From JBASNZ01 sp049657775 (GTDB lineage Bacteria > Actinomycetota > Coriobacteriia > Anaerosomatales > Anaerosomataceae), in contig JBASNZ010000101.1 of assembly GCA_049657775.1 (NCBI GenBank), forward strand, positions 1-54,250: 54,250 nt of DNA, written 5' to 3'. The notes beneath the pieces were generated by a model. It ran no database searches, had not been told where the DNA came from, and worked only from the letters and a program-made list of their open reading frames with translations. Of this stretch, positions 51,335-54,250 are shown piece after piece; position 1 is the first letter of the stretch; the number at the start of each line of letters is the position of its first letter. The translations under genes and the position numbers were made by a program.

Positions 51335-53203
51335 TTACGTGAATCTCAGCACGCGGTTCAGTTCCTCCGCGCTCACCTGTCCTGCTTTGACCCGGGCAAG
51401 CCCCGAAACCACCAGGGGACGCATTCCTGCGGCATCCGCCGCCGCCGCGATCTGGGTCGCAGACGCGCCAGACGCGACCGCCGCGCGCACGGACTCCGTG
51501 AAGGGCAGTACCTCGAAGACGCCTGCTGCTCCCCGAAAACCGGTCTTGCCGCAGTTGGGACAGCCGGTGCCCGCCTTGTTGGTGATGTCCTTCGTGGCCC
51601 CTGGTATCTTTGCGAGCGACTCGCTCGGCACCTCCTGCGTGCAGTTGGGACAGTTGAGGCGGACGAGCCTCTGCCCAACGCCGAGTGTCAACGCCGCCGC
51701 CAGACTGTGCGGCTCCACTCCCAGCGCGAGCAGTCGACTCACGCCCGAGGAGATATCTGCGGCCGGGAAGGTCGCGATGACGAGCTTGCCCAGTCCCGCG
51801 GCCTCGACCGCGATGTGCACGTCCTCCACGGATCGGATGCCATCGACGGCAATCACGTCGGTGTCCTGCCGAAGCCCGGCTGCGATGTAGTTGGCCGCCG
51901 GGAGCGGTGAAGCGGTGTTCACCATGACCTGCGCGACCGCGGGGATCTCGTGGTCGACCGACTGCTCCACGGAGTAGACCGTCTTGCCAACGGTCGCAGC
52001 GTGCGACAGCAGCGCGTAGTACGTGCTGCTCGCTCCGCCCGCTACGGGGGCGCACACCAGCAACAGTCCCCGGCCTCGTTCGACCATGGCGTGGAGCGCC
52101 CGAACCTCTGCTTCAGACATGCCCAGATCGCCCAGCCCACGAGGGTCGGACTTGGGTCCGGAAAGCGAGACGACCAGCCGCTGTCCGGCGATCGTCGGAA
52201 CGGATGACACCGTAACGACGAGATCCTTATCGAGCACGCGGGCCCGCGTACGCGCGAGTGCGGGGCTTGAGGCCGCGGCACCGGAAAGCTTGGCGAAGCT
52301 CTTGAACGCGTCTACGAGCGCGCCTTGCAGCGAGACCGGGGCGCTCGCAACCTTCTCGAGGCTGCCCTTGACCCGGTATACGAGGAAGAAGTCGTCCTTG
52401 TACGGCAGCAGATGGATCGTGGATGCCCCGCGGTTGACCGCATGCTCGAGGATCTCGGTGACAAGCACCGCGACCTTGCGGCTGTCCGCAACCGCGAGCA
52501 CGTCGAGGTCGATCGCGGGCGGCCCCGCCGGAGCCGGCGCTTCCACCATCTGCTCGATCGTTGCGGAAGGTGCGATCGGTCCCGAGTCCGCGCCGCCCAC
52601 CTCTGGCGCCACGGGAACATCCGGCGTCATGTCGTGCTCCACCGGCTCCTCGAAGAAGTCCGACACGATCAGCGTCGGTTCCTCGGTAGACGCCTCCTCG
52701 GCGATCGGCGGTGGGGGTGGCGACTCGTCGCTGACGATCATCGGAACGCTCAGAACAGGCTCGTCGCCGTAGTACTGCGCGATCGCGGCGTTGACCGAGG
52801 ACTGCTCGGCGAGAACGGGCTCGACCTCGACGCCGAGCTCCCCGGCCACCCCGTCAAGTGTGAAGACATCCATGGGTTCGCCGATAGCGACGGTAAGCAT
52901 GCCCTCGATCTCAAACAGCGGAAGCATGCGACGACCGCGAGCGAGTGATCCTGGCACGAGTGCGAGCGCGGAGTCCTCGGGCGCGTAGCTCGAGAGGTCG
53001 ACGCGTGGAACGCCCATCTCGTGTTCCAGTACCGAGGCCACATCGGCAGAGGAGATGAGGCCCCTGTCCAGTAGCAGGGTGCCGATCGAGACGCCTCCGT
53101 CAGTTGCCAGCTGGTCAAGTGCCGAGATCTGCTCGGCGGTCAGCAGTCCGGCGGCACTGAGGCTGTCGAGAACGCGGCTGGTGATGCCCGACGGATCGAT
53201 CAT
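51335..53203 (-). CDS. PilB/GspE-like protein with degenerate ATPase motifs
   Basis: A 622-residue relative of type II secretion/type IV pilus assembly ATPases. The N-terminal MshEN-like region (SIGTLLLDRGLISSADVASVL, MGVPRVDLSSY) is followed by an acidic, proline-rich linker (about 150-230) and the C-terminal ATPase-type fold. The family's Walker A (GPTGSGKTT) reads APVAGGASST near residue 388, without the Lys; Walker B (VGEIRD) reads VDGIRS near 455, without the Glu; the His box (STLHTND) reads ATFPAAD near 477. The four-Cys zinc site (CPNC near 520, CPNC near 551) is intact. It should not hydrolyse ATP and may be a regulator or scaffold. It sits 15 bp before cheW2. Confidence 0.85.
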   Translation of the reverse strand: MIDPSGITSRVLDSLSAAGLLTAEQISALDQLATDGGVSIGTLLLDRGLISSADVASVLEHEMGVPRVDLSSYAPEDSALALVPGSLARGRRMLPLFEIEGMLTVAIGEPMDVFTLDGVAGELGVEVEPVLAEQSSVNAAIAQYYGDEPVLSVPMIVSDESPPPPPIAEEASTEEPTLIVSDFFEEPVEHDMTPDVPVAPEVGGADSGPIAPSATIEQMVEAPAPAGPPAIDLDVLAVADSRKVAVLVTEILEHAVNRGASTIHLLPYKDDFFLVYRVKGSLEKVASAPVSLQGALVDAFKSFAKLSGAAASSPALARTRARVLDKDLVVTVSSVPTIAGQRLVVSLSGPKSDPRGLGDLGMSEAEVRALHAMVERGRGLLLVCAPVAGGASSTYYALLSHAATVGKTVYSVEQSVDHEIPAVAQVMVNTASPLPAANYIAAGLRQDTDVIAVDGIRSVEDVHIAVEAAGLGKLVIATFPAADISSGVSRLLALGVEPHSLAAALTLGVGQRLVRLNCPNCTQEVPSESLAKIPGATKDITNKAGTGCPNCGKTGFRGAAGVFEVLPFTESVRAAVASGASATQIAAAADAAGMRPLVVSGLARVKAGQVSAEELNRVLRFT

Positions 53204-53209
53204 CGCCGC

Positions 53210-53587
53210 CTACCCCTGAACCTTGGCGAGTTCCTCGGCAACTGCGGACAGAAGCGTATCCGGCTCCACCGGCTTTGTGAGGTACTGGTTGGCACCGGTA
53301 CGGATACCGGTCGCCATGGCCTGCTCCTCGGTCTTGGCGGTGAGCATGATGATCGGGATGTTCTTGTAGTTCTGGTCAAACTTGAGTAGACGGCAAACCC
53401 GGTAGCCGTCGAGCTTGGGCAGCATCACGTCGAGCAGGATGAGCTCGGGCTTCTCGGCCCGGGCGGTCTCCAGGGCCTCCGCCCCGTCTGAGGCGGTGAT
53501 CACCTCGTAGCCGCCCGATTCGAGGATCGCCTTGATCATCTCGAGGATCGTCGGGCTGTCGTCGACCGCGAGTATCCGTGCACCCAT
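53210..53587 (-). CDS. CheY/PilH-like single-domain response regulator
   Basis: A 125-residue receiver with AVDDSPTILEMIKAILES, the phospho-acceptor in LILLDVMLPKLDGYRV, Thr in IIMLTAKTEEQ and Lys in YLTKPVEPDTLL. No output domain. Likely partner of CheA in this operon, controlling a motor or pilus apparatus. It is 6 bp from the degenerate ATPase gene and has GGAGGAG upstream. Confidence 0.93.
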   Translation of the reverse strand: MGARILAVDDSPTILEMIKAILESGGYEVITASDGAEALETARAEKPELILLDVMLPKLDGYRVCRLLKFDQNYKNIPIIMLTAKTEEQAMATGIRTGANQYLTKPVEPDTLLSAVAEELAKVQG

Positions 53588-53659
53588 TCCCCGCTCCTCC
53601 CTGACGCGTTCCTTCCTGTGGTTATCGACAGCTGGAAGGTCGCGCTTCAGCGGTACCGT

Positions 53660-54250
53660 TTAGGCGGCACCCATCGCTTTCCGACACTCTAACAGACTGC
53701 GCTCGCACGTCTTCGCGAGCAAATCGACCTTGAAGCCGCCAAGGAACTCCGTCCAGTTCCCTTCCGGACTCTTGTAGAGCGCACGAAGGGCGTTCTCGTA
53801 CTCCTTTGCCGCAGCATCCCACTTGCGCTGCGCCTTGTAGATGTTCGCAAGGTTCAGGTGCGCAAGAGCGAATTCGGCGTCGATGTAGATCGTCTTCTTG
53901 AGCTCGCTTATGGCGCGCACGTGATCGCCCTGGCGCTGGTAGATGATGCCGAGGATGTAGCGCGCCACCGGCAACAGCGGATTGATCGCCAGGGCCCGAT
54001 GACATGCCTCGAGCGCACGTTCGTAGTCTCCGAAGTCCGCGTGTACATAGGCCGATAGAAGATGAGCCTCCGCGTTGTTCGGGTCGGTAGCGAGCACGCG
54101 ACCCACCAGCTCAAGCACTTGCTCGGGGTGGCCCTCCTCGAGACTGCGTCGCGCACGCGTGAGCAAGTCCTCACCGGAGGGTCGGTCCGAGGGCGCGGCG
54201 GCGGGCGCGGCGGCGGCGGGGCGGATAGCCTGCGCAGCGCGGAGCGTGGG
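53660..54250 (-). CDS. TPR-repeat protein, N-terminus cut by window edge
   Basis: The frame stays open to the right edge (upstream part is rich in Ala and Pro: RPAAAAPAAAPSDRPSGEDLL), so the TTG at 54166 is not necessarily the start. About four TPR units are visible: HPEQVLELVGRVLATDPNNA, DYERALEACHRALAINPLLP, DHVRAISELKKTIYIDAEFA, KWDAAAKEYENALRALYKSP. A C-terminal helix with Cys follows. TPR proteins of this kind serve as scaffolds. It appears to lead, or lie within, the chemosensory operon, 72 bp before the response regulator. Confidence 0.85.
   Translation of the reverse strand, partial: PTLRAAQAIRPAAAAPAAAPSDRPSGEDLLTRARRSLEEGHPEQVLELVGRVLATDPNNAEAHLLSAYVHADFGDYERALEACHRALAINPLLPVARYILGIIYQRQGDHVRAISELKKTIYIDAEFALAHLNLANIYKAQRKWDAAAKEYENALRALYKSPEGNWTEFLGGFKVDLLAKTCERSLLECRKAMGAA

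Overview
The window is GC-rich chromosomal DNA, mostly conserved housekeeping genes read on the minus strand. Gene content (a full arginine operon with its own ArgR, a Phe T-box on pheST, SipW with a TasA-like protein, a class D-like sortase, PASTA-tailed class A PBP, small Cys-rich protein of a type I associate with anaerobes) suggests a Gram-positive, probably an actinobacterium of the Coriobacteriia type. This placement is inference from gene content only.

Layout. 1-3.9 kb: a peptidase U32 family gene (cut by the left edge) divergent from a class A penicillin-binding protein. 3.9-16.5 kb: one probable transcription unit, argC-J-B-D-F-R-G-H, then a GNAT acetyltransferase, PolX, a methylpurine DNA glycosylase and a NIF3-like protein, driven by a promoter with a candidate ARG box. 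16.5-20.4 kb: pheS-pheT behind a T-box leader. 20.4-21.5 kb: TasA-like/SipW pair with a Shine-Dalgarno-masking hairpin. 21.5-23.0 kb: infC-rpmI-rplT with a structured leader and an ATC start codon for infC. 23.1-24.6 kb: a scrambled transposase remnant (its middle third is inverted) abutting a truncated kinase-like gene. 24.6-35.0 kb: thrS, a zinc-ribbon membrane protein, folC, valS, a small Cys-rich protein, clpX-clpP-tig and tRNA-Leu.

35.1-41.8 kb is the accessory part. Copies of the 3' half of tRNA-Lys lie at 35.19 and 38.51 kb, downstream of the intact tRNA-Lys gene at 41.75 kb, and delimit two modules of about 3.3 kb. The first carries a sortase, a broken DUF3494/DUF11 surface protein, a YggT-like protein, a 47-residue membrane protein and an HTH protein with a palindromic operator. 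The second carries a TetR-patatin-glycosyltransferase operon with a classical TetR-type palindrome. No integrase is visible. Two genes of module 1 are frameshifted.

41.75-42.33 kb is a five-tRNA cluster (Lys, His, Arg, Gly, Pro). 42.4-45.5 kb: murI, a metallo-beta-lactamase protein, rph and rdgB, overlapping or abutting. 45.5-54.25 kb is a chemosensory operon: a TPR protein (cut by the right edge), a CheY-like regulator, a PilB/GspE-like protein whose ATPase motifs are all degenerate, two CheW proteins, a membrane MCP without an extracellular sensor domain, a CheA with a fused receiver, and CheB. The best leads for something new are the degenerate ATPase inside the chemosensory operon and the tRNA-Lys tandem modules.
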